The translations under genes and the position numbers were made by a program. The notes below the pieces were generated by a model. The model saw only the letters and a program-made list of their open reading frames with translations, was not told the DNA's origin and searched no databases. From contig CALXFT010000001.1 in assembly GCA_944387635.1 (NCBI GenBank), positions 1 to 64,000 of the forward strand: DNA of 64,000 bases, written 5' to 3'. This document shows positions 32,635 to 42,290 of the stretch, in pieces (the stretch's first letter is position 1; each line of letters opens with the position of its first letter). This DNA comes from an uncultured Oscillospiraceae bacterium (GTDB lineage: Bacteria; Bacillota; Clostridia; Oscillospirales; Oscillospiraceae).

Positions 32635-34812
32635 TTGCCTATGCAGTATCGAATTGCCCTTGCCGGGAATCCCAATTCCGGCAAGACGACTCTGTTCAAC
32701 ATGCTCACCGGTTCGAACCAGTATGTGGGCAACTGGCCTGGGGTCACGGTTGAGAAGAAGGAGGGCGTTCTGAAGGGACACCCGGATGTGATCATTCAGG
32801 ATCTGCCGGGAATTTATTCCCTGTCGCCGTACTCTCCCGAGGAGCTGGTGTCCCGGCGGTATCTGGTCAATGACCACCCGGACGCCGTCTTGAATATCGT
32901 AGACGGAACCAACATTGAGCGAAACCTGTATCTGACCACCCAGCTGATGGACCTGGGACATCCCATCGTGCTGGCGGTGAACATGATCGACCTGGTCCGC
33001 AAAAACGGCGACACCATCGATCTGGAGAAGCTGGGAAAGGCCCTGGGGTGCCAGTGCGTGGAACTCAGCGCCCTGAAGGGCGAAGGCTACCAGGAAGCCG
33101 CGGAAAAGGCGGTGGAGCTGGCCAAAAACCACACCCACGGAGAGCGGCCCCACGTGTTCAACGGCAGTGTGGAGCACGCTCTGGCCCATATTGAGGAGTC
33201 AATCGAAGGCAAGGTGGACGCGAATTATCTGCGCTGGTACGCCATTAAACTCTTCGAGCGGGATGAGCGGGTCCGGGAGGAAGTGAACCTGGACAGCGAG
33301 GTCATGGACCATCTGGAGAAGCACATCACCGACTGCGAGCGGGAAATGGACGACGACGCCGAGAGCATCATTGCCGACCAGCGTTACACCTACATCGAGC
33401 AGGTGATCCGCAAGGCGGTGAAGAAGAAGGCAGCCAAGAACGCTTTGACCACCTCGGACAAGATCGACCGGATCGTCACCAACCGGATTCTGGCCATTCC
33501 GATTTTTGTGTGCGTCATGTTCCTGATGTACGCCATCGCCATGGGAAGCTTCCCATTCTCCATTGGCACCATTGCCACGGACTGGGCCAACGACGTGCTG
33601 TTTGGCCAGTGGATTCCGGGGCTTTTTGACTGGATTCTGACCTCTCTGGGCGTCAGCGGCTGGCTGTACGGTCTGGTTATGGACGGCATTGTGGCCGGCG
33701 TCGGCGCGGTTCTTGGCTTTGTACCCCAGATCCTGGTGCTGAGCCTTCTGCTGTCCATTCTGGAAGACGTGGGCTACATGTCCCGGGTGGCCTTCATCAT
33801 GGACCGAATCCTGCGGAAATTCGGCCTCAGCGGCAAATCCATCATTCCCATGGTGGTGGCCACGGGCTGCGGCGTTCCCGGCATTCTGGCCTCCCGGACC
33901 ATCGAACAGGAGCGGGACCGGAAGATCACGGTCATGACCACCGGCTTCATTCCCTGCGGCGCGAAGATGCCCATTGTGGGACTGTTCGCCGGCGCGGTCT
34001 TCGGAAATTCCCCTCTGGTGGCGACCTCCGCCTTCTTCATCGGCGTTGCCGCGGTGGTGGTCTCCGGCGTGATTCTGAAGAAATTCAAATCCCTGGCGGG
34101 CAAGCCCGCCCCCTTTGTCATGGAGATGCCTGCCTACCATCTGCCCTCTTTGCGCAATGTGGCCCGGGCCACCGGCCAGCGGGGCTGGGACTTCGTTCAC
34201 CGGGCCACCACTGTGGTGCTTCTGAGCTCCATCGTTCTGTGGTTCCTGCAAAGCTACGGCATTGTGGACGGAGTCTTCCAGGCGGTGGAGGACAACAACA
34301 TCTCCCTGCTGGCGGATATTGGAAAGGCCATTGCCTGGATCTTCTACCCCCTGGGCTGGATGGGCGATATGGCCTGGAAGGCCACTGTCGCCACTTTTAC
34401 CGGCCTGATCGCCAAGGAGCAAGTGGTTATGACCTTCGGCACTCTGTACCACTATGCCGGAGAGCTCAGTGAGTCCGGCAATGAGATCTGGGGCCTGATC
34501 GCCCAGGACTTTGGTCCGGTGCGGGCTTACAGCTTTATGATCTTCAACCTGCTCTGCGCGCCCTGCTTTGCCGCCATTGGCGCAATCAAGCGGGAAATGC
34601 ACGATGGCAAGTGGACTGCCGCTACCATCGCCTATATGTGCCTGTTTGCCTATGCGGTATCCATGATCGTCTTCCAGCTGGCGGGCCTGTTCACCGGCGA
34701 GGCGACCTTCGGCATTTTCACCATTCTGGCCCTGGTCCTGTTGGCGGGCCTGATCTACCTGACGGTCCGCAAAAACAAGTACGCCGACACCCAGGTGAAG
34801 GTGGGTGTCTGA
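32635..34812 (+). CDS. feoB: Ferrous iron transporter B
   Basis: 725 residues. The N-terminal G domain has G1 GNPNSGKTT, G3 DLPGIYSL, and G4 NMIDL. A GDI-like helical linker follows, then the membrane domain (from about 285) with two Gate motifs including GCGVPGILASRT and the GFIPCGAKMPI segment, whose Cys is the typical iron-path residue. It takes up Fe(II) at the membrane. 32 bases after feoA, and followed by the Cys-rich partner. Confidence 0.97.
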   Translation: MPMQYRIALAGNPNSGKTTLFNMLTGSNQYVGNWPGVTVEKKEGVLKGHPDVIIQDLPGIYSLSPYSPEELVSRRYLVNDHPDAVLNIVDGTNIERNLYLTTQLMDLGHPIVLAVNMIDLVRKNGDTIDLEKLGKALGCQCVELSALKGEGYQEAAEKAVELAKNHTHGERPHVFNGSVEHALAHIEESIEGKVDANYLRWYAIKLFERDERVREEVNLDSEVMDHLEKHITDCEREMDDDAESIIADQRYTYIEQVIRKAVKKKAAKNALTTSDKIDRIVTNRILAIPIFVCVMFLMYAIAMGSFPFSIGTIATDWANDVLFGQWIPGLFDWILTSLGVSGWLYGLVMDGIVAGVGAVLGFVPQILVLSLLLSILEDVGYMSRVAFIMDRILRKFGLSGKSIIPMVVATGCGVPGILASRTIEQERDRKITVMTTGFIPCGAKMPIVGLFAGAVFGNSPLVATSAFFIGVAAVVVSGVILKKFKSLAGKPAPFVMEMPAYHLPSLRNVARATGQRGWDFVHRATTVVLLSSIVLWFLQSYGIVDGVFQAVEDNNISLLADIGKAIAWIFYPLGWMGDMAWKATVATFTGLIAKEQVVMTFGTLYHYAGELSESGNEIWGLIAQDFGPVRAYSFMIFNLLCAPCFAAIGAIKREMHDGKWTAATIAYMCLFAYAVSMIVFQLAGLFTGEATFGIFTILALVLLAGLIYLTVRKNKYADTQVKVGV

Positions 34813-34837
34813 TCCCGGACGGAAAGGAGCGGCGCGA

Positions 34838-35020
34838 ATGACGATTGGCGATATGGTGGTTCTGGGAGTCCTGGGACTGATTGTGGGATCGATCATCGGA
34901 CACATGGTCCGCGGCCGGAAGCAGGGAAAGCACTGCGGCTGCGGCGGCTGCGAGGGCTGCGGCATGGCGTCCTCCTGCACGGGGGGAAGCCATGAGAACG
35001 GCTGCCCCAATGAGAAGTAA
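34838..35020 (+). CDS. FeoB-associated Cys-rich membrane protein
   Basis: 60 residues from the ATG after AAAGGAG. One transmembrane helix (about 5-24) and a Cys-rich tail (HCGCGGCEGC...CTGG...CP) of the type found next to feoB in Firmicutes. It may bind or hand over iron at the cytoplasmic face of FeoB. Downstream hairpin closes the operon. Confidence 0.85.
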   Translation: MTIGDMVVLGVLGLIVGSIIGHMVRGRKQGKHCGCGGCEGCGMASSCTGGSHENGCPNEK

Positions 35021-35031
35021 GTTTCCATACA

Positions 35032-35063
35032 AAACGCGCCCGGACGGCTGTCCGGGCGCGTTT
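35032..35063 (+). terminator. Bidirectional terminator
   Basis: Stem ACGCGCCCGGA / TCCGGGCGCGT, TTT after it on the plus strand and TTTTG on the minus strand, between the convergent feo and DMT-transporter genes. Confidence 0.85.
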
Positions 35064-35069
35064 ATGCAA

Positions 35070-35978
35070 TTACATGTCGTAGATACCCATGATCAGGATG
35101 CCCGCGAAGGTCACGGCAATGCACAGGTAATGCTTCCAGCTCAGCTTTTCCTTCAGGAACAGGCGGCTCCAAAGCACGGAGACCATGCAGTAGGAGGCGA
35201 TGATGGGCGCGGCCAGGGCGGACTCCCCGCTGGCCAGGGCATAGATGTAGAAGACCTGACCAATGGTCTCGAAGATGGCGCCGATGTACTTCGGGGCTTC
35301 CATCCTGGGGACCAGATTCTGCTTCTTGTAGACGCAGGTGTACAGGAAGCACACAACGCCCGCGACCAGGAAGGTCAGCTCATAGGCCACATTGGCGGAG
35401 TCCTCATTCAAAGTTTCCAGGACCAGATCGTCGGCAAAGGTGCCTGCGGCGTCCAGAACACAGTAGGCCAGGGGCAGGGCCAGGGCCAGCCAGCTCTTGG
35501 CGTACTTGTAGTTGGAGGCCTCCTGGCGGGCGGCCCGGAGCGCCTCGTCCTCATTGGCTTCCACGAAGCCCAGGCCGATGACACCGGCGCAGGCCAGGGC
35601 AATGGCCAGGTACTGGGGCCAGGCCATGGGATCGGCGGTTCCGCTGAGGATGGCGATGATGGCGACCAGGGCGCCGCTGGCGTTGCAGATGGGAGACGAA
35701 ATGCTCAGTTCAATGTAACGCAGGCCGACATATCCCAGGGTCATGGAGCCAATGTACAGCAGAGAAACGGGCAGGTAGGTCCAGATGACGTCCCAGCTGA
35801 TGGCCACGCCGCCGACGAAGATCTCATACAGGGCGTGGACACCCATGACCGCGCCAACGGCCATGACCATTTTGAACTGGCTGTACTTGTCGCTGGCGTC
35901 CCGGCAGCCGATCTTGGAGAAGAAGTCGGAACCGGACCAGCACAGAAGGGCGATGATTGAAAACCAAAACCAAGTCAT
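35070..35978 (-). CDS. DMT-superfamily (EamA) transporter
   Basis: 302 residues from the ATG of MTWFWFSII; an ATG six codons earlier has no ribosome site. Ten hydrophobic segments in two EamA halves (about 5-140 and 168-300), with the classic Y..AL..GESALAAPI and SRLFLKEKLS.KHYLCIAV..AGI end. Exports or imports a small metabolite; the substrate is unknown. The gene starts 34 bases after the methionine-gamma-lyase-like gene, so the two are probably co-expressed. Confidence 0.85.
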   Translation of the reverse strand: MTWFWFSIIALLCWSGSDFFSKIGCRDASDKYSQFKMVMAVGAVMGVHALYEIFVGGVAISWDVIWTYLPVSLLYIGSMTLGYVGLRYIELSISSPICNASGALVAIIAILSGTADPMAWPQYLAIALACAGVIGLGFVEANEDEALRAARQEASNYKYAKSWLALALPLAYCVLDAAGTFADDLVLETLNEDSANVAYELTFLVAGVVCFLYTCVYKKQNLVPRMEAPKYIGAIFETIGQVFYIYALASGESALAAPIIASYCMVSVLWSRLFLKEKLSWKHYLCIAVTFAGILIMGIYDM

Positions 35979-36012
35979 AATAACACTCTCTTTCATTCCA
36001 AAAAATCAATGA

Positions 36013-37296
36013 TTACAGACGGACAAGTCCGGCATCCACCAGCATCTGCAGGCTCAGGAGGATGCCGATCTTCGCGTGGTTCCAGGTCAGGCCGCCCTGG
36101 AAGTACACTGCGTAGGGCGGACGAATGGGGCCGTCGGCAGACAGCTCAATGGAGCTGCCCTGGACGAAGGCGCCTGCGGCCATGATGACCTTGTCGGCAT
36201 AGCCCGGCATGTCGGAGGGGTAGGGGGTGGCGAAGGAGTCCACGGGGGCGGCAGCCTGAATGCCCTTACAGAAGGCAACCATGGCAGCCTCGCTGCCCAG
36301 CTCCACTGCCTGAATGATGTCGTGGCGGTCCTCTGCGGCGTCGGGGACGCACCGGAAGCCAAGGGGCTCATAGAGATTGGCGGCGAAGATGGCGCCCTTT
36401 TCCGCGCCGGCCACCACCGTGGGAGCCAGGAAAAAGCCCTGGAACAGAGAGGGCATGAGGCCCAGGTTGGCGCCTACCTCCTGACCCAGGCCGGGGGCGG
36501 AGAGCCGATAGGCGCAGCGCTCCACGCAGGCCCGGGTGCCGGCGATGTAGCCGCCGATGGGGGCAAGACCGCCGCCGGGATTCTTGATCAGGGATCCTAC
36601 GGTCATGTCCGCGCCTACGTCCGAGGGTTCCATGGTCTCCACGAACTCGCCGTAGCAGTTGTCCACCATGACCAGAACATCGGGCTTAATGGATTTGCAG
36701 AAGGCGATCAGTTCCCCGATCTGGGCCACGGAGAAGGTGGGACGGGTGGCGTAGCCCTTGGAACGCTGGATGGTGATGAGCTTCGTCCTGCCGCCGATGG
36801 CGCCGCGGATGGCCTCATAGTCAAAGCTGCCGTCGGCCTTCAGATCCACCTGCCGGTAACTGACGCCGTACTCAGCCAGGGAGCAGGGGCTGGGGCGGAT
36901 GCCGATGACCTCCTGCAGGGTGTCGTAGGGGGCGCCCACAGGGGACAGCAGCTCGTCGCCGGGCAGCAGGTTGGCGCTGAGGGCCAGGGCCAGGGCGTGG
37001 GTGCCGCAGGTGATCTGGGGCCGGACCAGAGCGGCCTCGGTGTGGAATACGTCGGCATAGACCCGCTCCAGGGTGTCCCGGCCCAGGTCGTCGTAGCCGT
37101 AGCCTGTGGTGGCGGCGAAGCAGGCGGCGCTGACCCGGTTCTTCTGCATGGCCCGCAGGACCTTGGCCTGGTTGTACTCGGCGATCTGGTCTATGCGGGT
37201 GAAGCGGTCCTTCAGCCTTTCCAGTGCCTTTTCTCCGTGGCTGTAGACAGCAGGGGAGATCCCCATGGTTTGATACAGTTCCAGTAATTGTTCCAT
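36013..37296 (-). CDS. Methionine gamma-lyase-like PLP enzyme ('aluminum resistance' family)
   Basis: 427 residues. Fold-type I PLP enzyme: AACFAATTGYGYDDLGRDTLERVYA at the N-terminus, QITCGTHALALAL (phosphate loop), VDNCYGEFVE (cofactor Asp) and the Schiff-base Lys in QRSKGYATRP, with MTVGSLIKNPGGG after it. The family was named for an aluminium-resistance gene and is annotated as methionine gamma-lyase-like, but the reaction is not well proven. Followed by a DMT exporter and preceded by an AbrB-type regulator. Confidence 0.85.
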   Translation of the reverse strand: MEQLLELYQTMGISPAVYSHGEKALERLKDRFTRIDQIAEYNQAKVLRAMQKNRVSAACFAATTGYGYDDLGRDTLERVYADVFHTEAALVRPQITCGTHALALALSANLLPGDELLSPVGAPYDTLQEVIGIRPSPCSLAEYGVSYRQVDLKADGSFDYEAIRGAIGGRTKLITIQRSKGYATRPTFSVAQIGELIAFCKSIKPDVLVMVDNCYGEFVETMEPSDVGADMTVGSLIKNPGGGLAPIGGYIAGTRACVERCAYRLSAPGLGQEVGANLGLMPSLFQGFFLAPTVVAGAEKGAIFAANLYEPLGFRCVPDAAEDRHDIIQAVELGSEAAMVAFCKGIQAAAPVDSFATPYPSDMPGYADKVIMAAGAFVQGSSIELSADGPIRPPYAVYFQGGLTWNHAKIGILLSLQMLVDAGLVRL

Positions 37297-37299
37297 TGA

Positions 37300-37548
37300 C
37301 TAATCCTCGTTGTTCTTGTTTTTGACATTGTTCAGAAGTTCGTCGGCCAGATTGTTCAGGACCTCCGGCCTGGAGACGATCAGGCCCGTCTCCAGCTCCC
37401 CCAGAATCAGCAGGGTGTCTCCCGGCCGGATGCCGAACAGCTCCCGGGCCTCCTTGGGGATCACGATCTGCCCCCGGTCACCGACCTTGGCGGTACCGAA
37501 GATCCGCTGTTTGTGGCCTTTTCCCAGTACGTGTTTGCCTCCGGGCAT
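37300..37548 (-). CDS. AbrB/SpoVT-type DNA-binding protein
   Basis: 82 residues from the ATG six bases after AGGAGG; the upstream ATG at 37584 lacks a site. A swapped-hairpin AbrB domain is clear: FGTAKVGDRGQIVIPKEARELFGIRPGDTLLILGE. Four bases separate it from the PLP enzyme gene, so it probably regulates that operon. No toxin partner is nearby. Confidence 0.88.
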   Translation of the reverse strand: MPGGKHVLGKGHKQRIFGTAKVGDRGQIVIPKEARELFGIRPGDTLLILGELETGLIVSRPEVLNNLADELLNNVKNKNNED

Positions 37549-38190
37549 GCCATCCCTCCTAATCATATTTTTCACATTTTTCATACCGAGGGATTATACA
37601 CAATTCCACCCCGGCTGTCAAGGCCGGGGTGGAAAAATGATGGAATATTTTCGGATATGCTTATCGACACAGCAAAGAGGTTCAGAAAGCGTTGGTATTA
37701 CGCATGGTATTTCGACCACAGCCAGCCCCTTAGCTCTCCCTTTGAGGTAAGCGAAGCGCAGTCGCAGGAGTGAAGACAGATCCAGTGGGCAGTCAGAGCC
37801 GTGACCGAACTTGGAAAAATCATTGATTTTTGACTAAAAGGCTTGGGCAGTACGCTCCAGCAGACTGCTGAGATAGCGGTAAGTGCTCCCCGACCCCTTC
37901 CGGGGGACCTTCTTTCTTGTTTCGGCAAGAAAGAAGGCAAAGAAGCCGGCCGGGGAGGCGCTGAGTTGATAGCTCCCGCTCTCAAAGCCGCCCTCCCCTG
38001 GACCCCTCCCGGCGCGCCCTTCGTTTCGTGCCGGTATTGCCTTAAGCGCCAAATCGGTGCGGTGACCGTGTGTAGCGTAAGCATCCTGGCAGGTATTCAG
38101 ACGGAAGTCTGCATGGAGGGATCGGATACTGCGTTTTCTGCTGTGTAAAGCCGGTAAGCATATTTTCGGTTAAACGGGCGCGAAAGCCAT
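37549..38190. other. 642-base gap without a supported gene
   Basis: Contains a strong hairpin CCTTCTTTCTTG/CAAGAAAGAAGG (37909-37938), a shorter palindrome AAAAATCATTGATTTTT (37816-37832) and several direct and inverted fragments. Only short open frames with poor codon character exist. The layout suggests decayed small repeats, similar in flavour to the element at 701-866 (which has a related AAAATC-AAAGATTTTT palindrome). Confidence 0.55.
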
Positions 38191-38913
38191 TCAGTCCCGG
38201 TCTCTGCGCCGGCCGCCGAACATGGCGATCAGCCGCAGCAGTTGGGCAAGGGAGACGGCCGTGGCGGCCACGTAGGTCAGAGCGGCGGCCTGCAGGGTCT
38301 TTTTGGCGCCCTTCTGTTCTTCCTCTGTCAGAAGCTGGCCTTCTTCAATGGCGGTCAGAGCCCGGCGGCTGGCGTTGAATTCCACAGGCAGGGTCACAAG
38401 CTGGAAGATCAGGGACAGTCCGAAGCAGGCAATGCCCAGATAGATCAGGGTGTCGCCCATATAGCTGAAGGCGGAGAACAGAAGGCCCAGCAGGATCAGG
38501 GGCATAGCGATCCGGGAGCCGAAATTGGTCACGGGAATGATGGCGGCCCGCAGTTTAATGGGGGCATAGTTCTGGGCGTACTGGACGGCGTGACCGGCCT
38601 CGTGGCATGCCACTCCAATGGCGGCGGTGGAGGTGCTGCTGTAGACGCTGTCAGACAGGCGGATTACGTTGGTCTTGGGATCGTAGTGGTCCGTCAGGTT
38701 ACCGCCTACCCGCTCAATGCGAACGCCGCGGACGCCGCTGGCGGAGAGAACCCGCTGGGCGGCTTCCGCGCCGGAGATCTGCCGACGGGAGTACTGACGG
38801 GAGTATTTCTTGAAGGTGGAATTGACGTTCGAACTGGCCCATAGGGAAAGAATGACGCAAGGCAGGACCAGGATGATGTAGGTCCAGTCAATACCATAAT
38901 AGTAGTAGGGCAT
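38191..38913 (-). CDS. Neutral zinc metallopeptidase, membrane-bound (YugP family)
   Basis: 240 residues. An N-terminal membrane helix (about 9-27), then VLSASGVRGVRIERVGGNLTDHYDP, then the HEAGHAVQYA zinc site (His-Glu-x-x-His near 127-131), followed by two more hydrophobic helices and a helix with EFNASRRAL. The YugP family is a widespread integral membrane peptidase of unknown substrate. No partner gene is apparent. Confidence 0.9.
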   Translation of the reverse strand: MPYYYYGIDWTYIILVLPCVILSLWASSNVNSTFKKYSRQYSRRQISGAEAAQRVLSASGVRGVRIERVGGNLTDHYDPKTNVIRLSDSVYSSTSTAAIGVACHEAGHAVQYAQNYAPIKLRAAIIPVTNFGSRIAMPLILLGLLFSAFSYMGDTLIYLGIACFGLSLIFQLVTLPVEFNASRRALTAIEEGQLLTEEEQKGAKKTLQAAALTYVAATAVSLAQLLRLIAMFGGRRRDRD

Positions 38914-38944
38914 AATGGTTCCTCCGATGTGATTTTTGCGGGGT

Positions 38945-39736
38945 TCAGTCCTGAATCGGCCCCATGGCCTGGTGCAGCCGGGGCGTGATGGCGCCCTGGA
39001 AGATGGACACGGCCTGACCGTGCAGGGTCTGCAAAGCGCCCACTGCCAAATTCAGCTGCAGGGGGCCGGGCATGTACAGGTCCTGGTCAAAGATGAACTT
39101 GACTTCCTTGTCCTCCACACCCCCGCGTTTGACCAGGCCCGGACCGGCATGGAGCTTGACTCTGCATCCGCCCCGGATGTTCAGCTCCGCGTCCACACTG
39201 CAGCGCAGGGAGGAGGACTCCGGAACGTCTTCTTCGGCCAGAGGCCCCAGGTAACAGGGGGAGATGAGCTCGGAGAAGGGAACGCCCTCCAGGTCCAGGG
39301 CGGACCGGGAGATGAAGTTCAGATACCGAAGTCCCACCCGTTCAAAGTACGCGGGCTTGTAGGTCTGGATGAAAGCGGCCAGGGGTTTGTCCAGCCGGTC
39401 GGCGAAGGCTTCCCAGGAGTGATACCGGCTGCAGCTCAGGGAAATAAACTTTCCGGTCAGATTGACCCGCCAGACCCCGTCGGCCGAGGCGAACTGATAG
39501 TTGGTTACCGGACGCTGATTTTGCAGGGTTTGGTTTCCCGGAACGCCTGTAAGCTTGGGGGCGGGGATTTCCTGGCGGCGGTGGAACTGAGGAAAGTCGC
39601 TTCGGATAGCCTCCTGAAAGGCCACCGGGTCCTGAGCCTCAATGGCGAGGATCTCGGGAAAGCGGAGCTGACAGATCACTTCCGCCAGCTGATGGGCGCT
39701 GTATTGGCAGCGTTTCTGGTTTGCAAACATAGTCAT
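38945..39736 (-). CDS. TIGR04255-family protein
   Basis: 263 residues. The family pattern is visible: an N-terminal LAEVICQLRFPEI, W.VNL...ISL.C..Y.SWEAFADRL, YFERVGLRYLNFI, and a C-terminal LQ.LH.QAVSIFQGAI. Members are sometimes found in defence or mobile contexts, but no partner is present here. Function unknown. Confidence 0.75.
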   Translation of the reverse strand: MTMFANQKRCQYSAHQLAEVICQLRFPEILAIEAQDPVAFQEAIRSDFPQFHRRQEIPAPKLTGVPGNQTLQNQRPVTNYQFASADGVWRVNLTGKFISLSCSRYHSWEAFADRLDKPLAAFIQTYKPAYFERVGLRYLNFISRSALDLEGVPFSELISPCYLGPLAEEDVPESSSLRCSVDAELNIRGGCRVKLHAGPGLVKRGGVEDKEVKFIFDQDLYMPGPLQLNLAVGALQTLHGQAVSIFQGAITPRLHQAMGPIQD

Positions 39737-39961
39737 TCCTCATTTTCTACAGCATTTCATTTTTTATGAAATTATTATAGCCTCTGGCCGCGGGAAAGGC
39801 AAGGGCGTCATGGGACCGGAGGAAGGGATTTTTGTAAACTTTTTGTCAACGTCAGCCCTTGCCGGGGCGGCGGGAATCCGGAATGTTCACAATTTGTTCA
39901 TACTGCCAGGGGGCATTGCTGGTATACTAACCATGAATTCCGCATGCCGTGAGGTGAAGTT

Positions 39962-41170
39962 ATGAAAGACCCCTATAAGCGCCGGTATTTTTATCTGATG
40001 CTGGCTATTTTCGGCGCGATCAGCATGAGCATTCTGGTATTTTTCCTGGTATACCGGTTCCGGGGCCTTGGAGACATTCTCGGCGTAATCGGCGGTGTGC
40101 TGGCGCCCTTTACATACGGCTGCGTGATCGCCTATTTGCTTCGGCCTGTGTGCAATTTCTATCAGAGCACTCTGGAGCGGCTTCTGCCGCCGAACATGCG
40201 CCGGATCTCCGGCTCCGCGGCGGTGGGGCTGAGCCTTGTCACCGGCATCCTGATCGTGTACGCCCTGATTATCATGATCGCGCCTCAGCTGTACAGCAGC
40301 ATCCGCTCTCTGTGGAACAGCCTGCCGGAGAAGGTCAACCAGTTCCTTGCCTGGGCCAGGACGGTTTTCGGTGATGACGAGGAACTGCTGCACATGTTCA
40401 ATACCGCGTACAATACCATATACCAGGAGCTGGACAAGTGGGCGGACACCACCCTGGAGCCCTACATTTCCAGCGTGGTGAGCATTGTCAGCGGCGTGGG
40501 CAGCGGTTTGTACAAGGCGCTTATGTTCCTGTATAACCTTCTGATCGGCCTGATCGTGGCCTGCTATCTCCTGGCAAGCCGGAAGCGGTTTGCCAGGCAG
40601 AGCGTGCTCATCGTCCGCAGCGTGCTCAAGCCCAAGTGGGCGGATCTGTTTTTGCGGGAGGTGGCCTTTATAGACCGGATGTTCGGCGGATTCATAGACG
40701 GAAAGATTCTGGATTCTGCCATCATCGGCCTGCTGTGCTACATAGGATGTGTCATTTTCCGTTTCCCCAACGCCCTGCTGGTATCCGCCATCGTGGGCAT
40801 CACCAATGTGATCCCCTTCTTCGGGCCATTCATCGGCGCGGTGCCCTCGACCCTGCTGATTATGATCGAGGATCCCATCAAGGGGCTGTGGTTCATTCTG
40901 TTCGTTTTGGCCCTGCAGCAGCTGGATGGCAATGTGATCGGTCCGAAGATCCTGGGGGACCGGACCGGCCTTTCCAGCTTCTGGGTCCTGTTCTCCATCG
41001 TCCTGTTCGGCGGATTGTGGGGACTGCCGGGCATGGTGATCTGTGTGCCGCTGTTCGCGGTGATCTACGACGTAATCAAGAAGTTGGTGCGCCGGGGCCT
41101 TGCCCGCAACGGGCAGATCCACCTGTGGGAGCAGTACAAGGCGGATTACCCGGACGAAGCCCGGCAGTAA
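39962..41170 (+). CDS. AI-2E family transporter
   Basis: 402 residues. Seven to eight transmembrane segments, with the family signature in the C-terminal half: RMFGGFIDGKILDSAIIGLLCYIGCV, NVIPFFGPFIGAVPS, and QQLDGNVIGPKILGD. A charged helical region (about 95-160) lies outside the membrane. Members transport varied solutes or act as sodium/proton antiporters; the substrate here is unknown. Monocistronic with a terminator. Confidence 0.9.
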   Translation: MKDPYKRRYFYLMLAIFGAISMSILVFFLVYRFRGLGDILGVIGGVLAPFTYGCVIAYLLRPVCNFYQSTLERLLPPNMRRISGSAAVGLSLVTGILIVYALIIMIAPQLYSSIRSLWNSLPEKVNQFLAWARTVFGDDEELLHMFNTAYNTIYQELDKWADTTLEPYISSVVSIVSGVGSGLYKALMFLYNLLIGLIVACYLLASRKRFARQSVLIVRSVLKPKWADLFLREVAFIDRMFGGFIDGKILDSAIIGLLCYIGCVIFRFPNALLVSAIVGITNVIPFFGPFIGAVPSTLLIMIEDPIKGLWFILFVLALQQLDGNVIGPKILGDRTGLSSFWVLFSIVLFGGLWGLPGMVICVPLFAVIYDVIKKLVRRGLARNGQIHLWEQYKADYPDEARQ

Positions 41171-41193
41171 GGATTGAACCGAGAAAGAAAACC

Positions 41194-41223
41194 GCGGGCC
41201 TCCCCGGAGGCCCGCCCTTTTTG
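41194..41223 (+). terminator. Intrinsic terminator
   Basis: Stem GCGGGCCTCC / GGAGGCCCGC followed by CTTTTTG after the AI-2E transporter gene. Confidence 0.88.
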
Positions 41224-41292
41224 ACAAGGCCCGGAAAAACCGGACCGGCATGGACGGGGCTGTTCGGCTGACCGTCGGAAGAGGAGGAGACT

Positions 41293-41835
41293 ATGCACTA
41301 CGCGACAATAAAAAACTGCGACATTGCCAACGGCCCCGGCGTCCGGGTCAGCCTGTTTGTATCCGGCTGCACCCACCGCTGTCCCGGCTGCTTTAACGAG
41401 GTTGCCTGGGATTTTGCTTACGGAGAACCCTTCACCCAACAGACCATAGACACCATTTTGCGGATGCTCGCTCCCAGCTACATTCGCGGTCTGACTCTGC
41501 TGGGGGGAGAACCCTTTGAGCCCCAAAACCAGCCGGCTGTGGTGGAGCTGCTGCGGCAGGTGCGTGGGGAGCTTCCGGAAAAGACCGTCTGGGCCTATTC
41601 CGGGTATCTGTTTGACAGGGACATTCTCTCCGGACGCCTGGGAGATACCTCCGAATATCTGAGCTACCTGGATGTTTTGGTGGACGGCCCCTTTGTTGAG
41701 CAGAAAAAGAACCTGTCCCTGCGGTTCCGGGGATCGGAGAACCAGCGATTGATCGATGTGCCAAAATCCCTGTCCCAGGGCCGGATCGTGCTCTGGCAGG
41801 ACTGGCAGGGAGATAAGGGAGGATGGATACGATGA
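41293..41835 (+). CDS. nrdG: Anaerobic ribonucleotide reductase activating protein
   Basis: 180 residues. Radical-SAM cluster motif in VSGCTHRCPGCFN (three Cys at C-x3-C-x2-C spacing), GGEPF for SAM binding, and YSGYLFD, then DVLVDGPF and FRGSENQRLIDV. It activates class III ribonucleotide reductase by installing a glycyl radical. NrdD is not in the window, so the pair is split in this genome. It overlaps the dut gene. Confidence 0.93.
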   Translation: MHYATIKNCDIANGPGVRVSLFVSGCTHRCPGCFNEVAWDFAYGEPFTQQTIDTILRMLAPSYIRGLTLLGGEPFEPQNQPAVVELLRQVRGELPEKTVWAYSGYLFDRDILSGRLGDTSEYLSYLDVLVDGPFVEQKKNLSLRFRGSENQRLIDVPKSLSQGRIVLWQDWQGDKGGWIR

Positions 41836-42269
41836 AACCGATTCGTGTAAAACTGCTTCGCCCCGGCGCCAAGCTGCCGACATATGGCTCCCCGGGAGCC
41901 GCGGGGGCGGACCTGTACGCCTGTCTCCATGAGCCTGTGACCATTGAGCCGGGGCAGACGTCTTTCATTCCCACGGGGATCGCCATGGAGGTGCCGGAGG
42001 GCTGTGCGGGCCTTGTGTACGCCCGCAGCGGTCTGGCCTGCAAGCGGGGCCTGGCCCCTGCCAACAAGGTCGGCGTTGTGGACAGCGACTACCGGGGGGA
42101 GATCCTTGTGGCCCTGCACAACCACGCTGACCGGCCGCAGCAGATTGTCCCGGGGGAGCGGGTGGCCCAGATGCTCATTACGCCGGTGCTGACCCCTGCC
42201 TATGAGGCGTCGGAGGACCTGTCAAATACGGCAAGAGACCGGGGCGGCTTCGGATCTACCGGAAAGTAA
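41832..42269 (+). CDS. dut: dUTP diphosphatase
   Basis: 145 residues, trimeric dUTPase. Five motifs in order: motif 1 GSPGAAGADLYA, motif 2 ARSGLA, motif 3 GVVDSDYRGEI, motif 4 GERVAQMLI and motif 5 RDRGGFGSTG. It lowers dUTP and supplies dUMP. The start ATG follows GGGAGG by nine bases and lies within nrdG, so translation is coupled; both genes serve dNTP supply. Confidence 0.95.
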   Translation: MKPIRVKLLRPGAKLPTYGSPGAAGADLYACLHEPVTIEPGQTSFIPTGIAMEVPEGCAGLVYARSGLACKRGLAPANKVGVVDSDYRGEILVALHNHADRPQQIVPGERVAQMLITPVLTPAYEASEDLSNTARDRGGFGSTGK

Positions 42270-42290
42270 TGGTCGGTTTTCATAAAATAT

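Noticed and set aside
37300..37548. AbrB-type protein as an antitoxin
   Set aside because: No toxin gene lies beside it; the neighbour is a PLP enzyme, so a regulator of that operon is simpler.
38945..39736. TIGR04255 protein as a sign of an anti-phage system
   Set aside because: Neighbours are a zinc peptidase and a transporter, with no nuclease, ATPase or helicase nearby.
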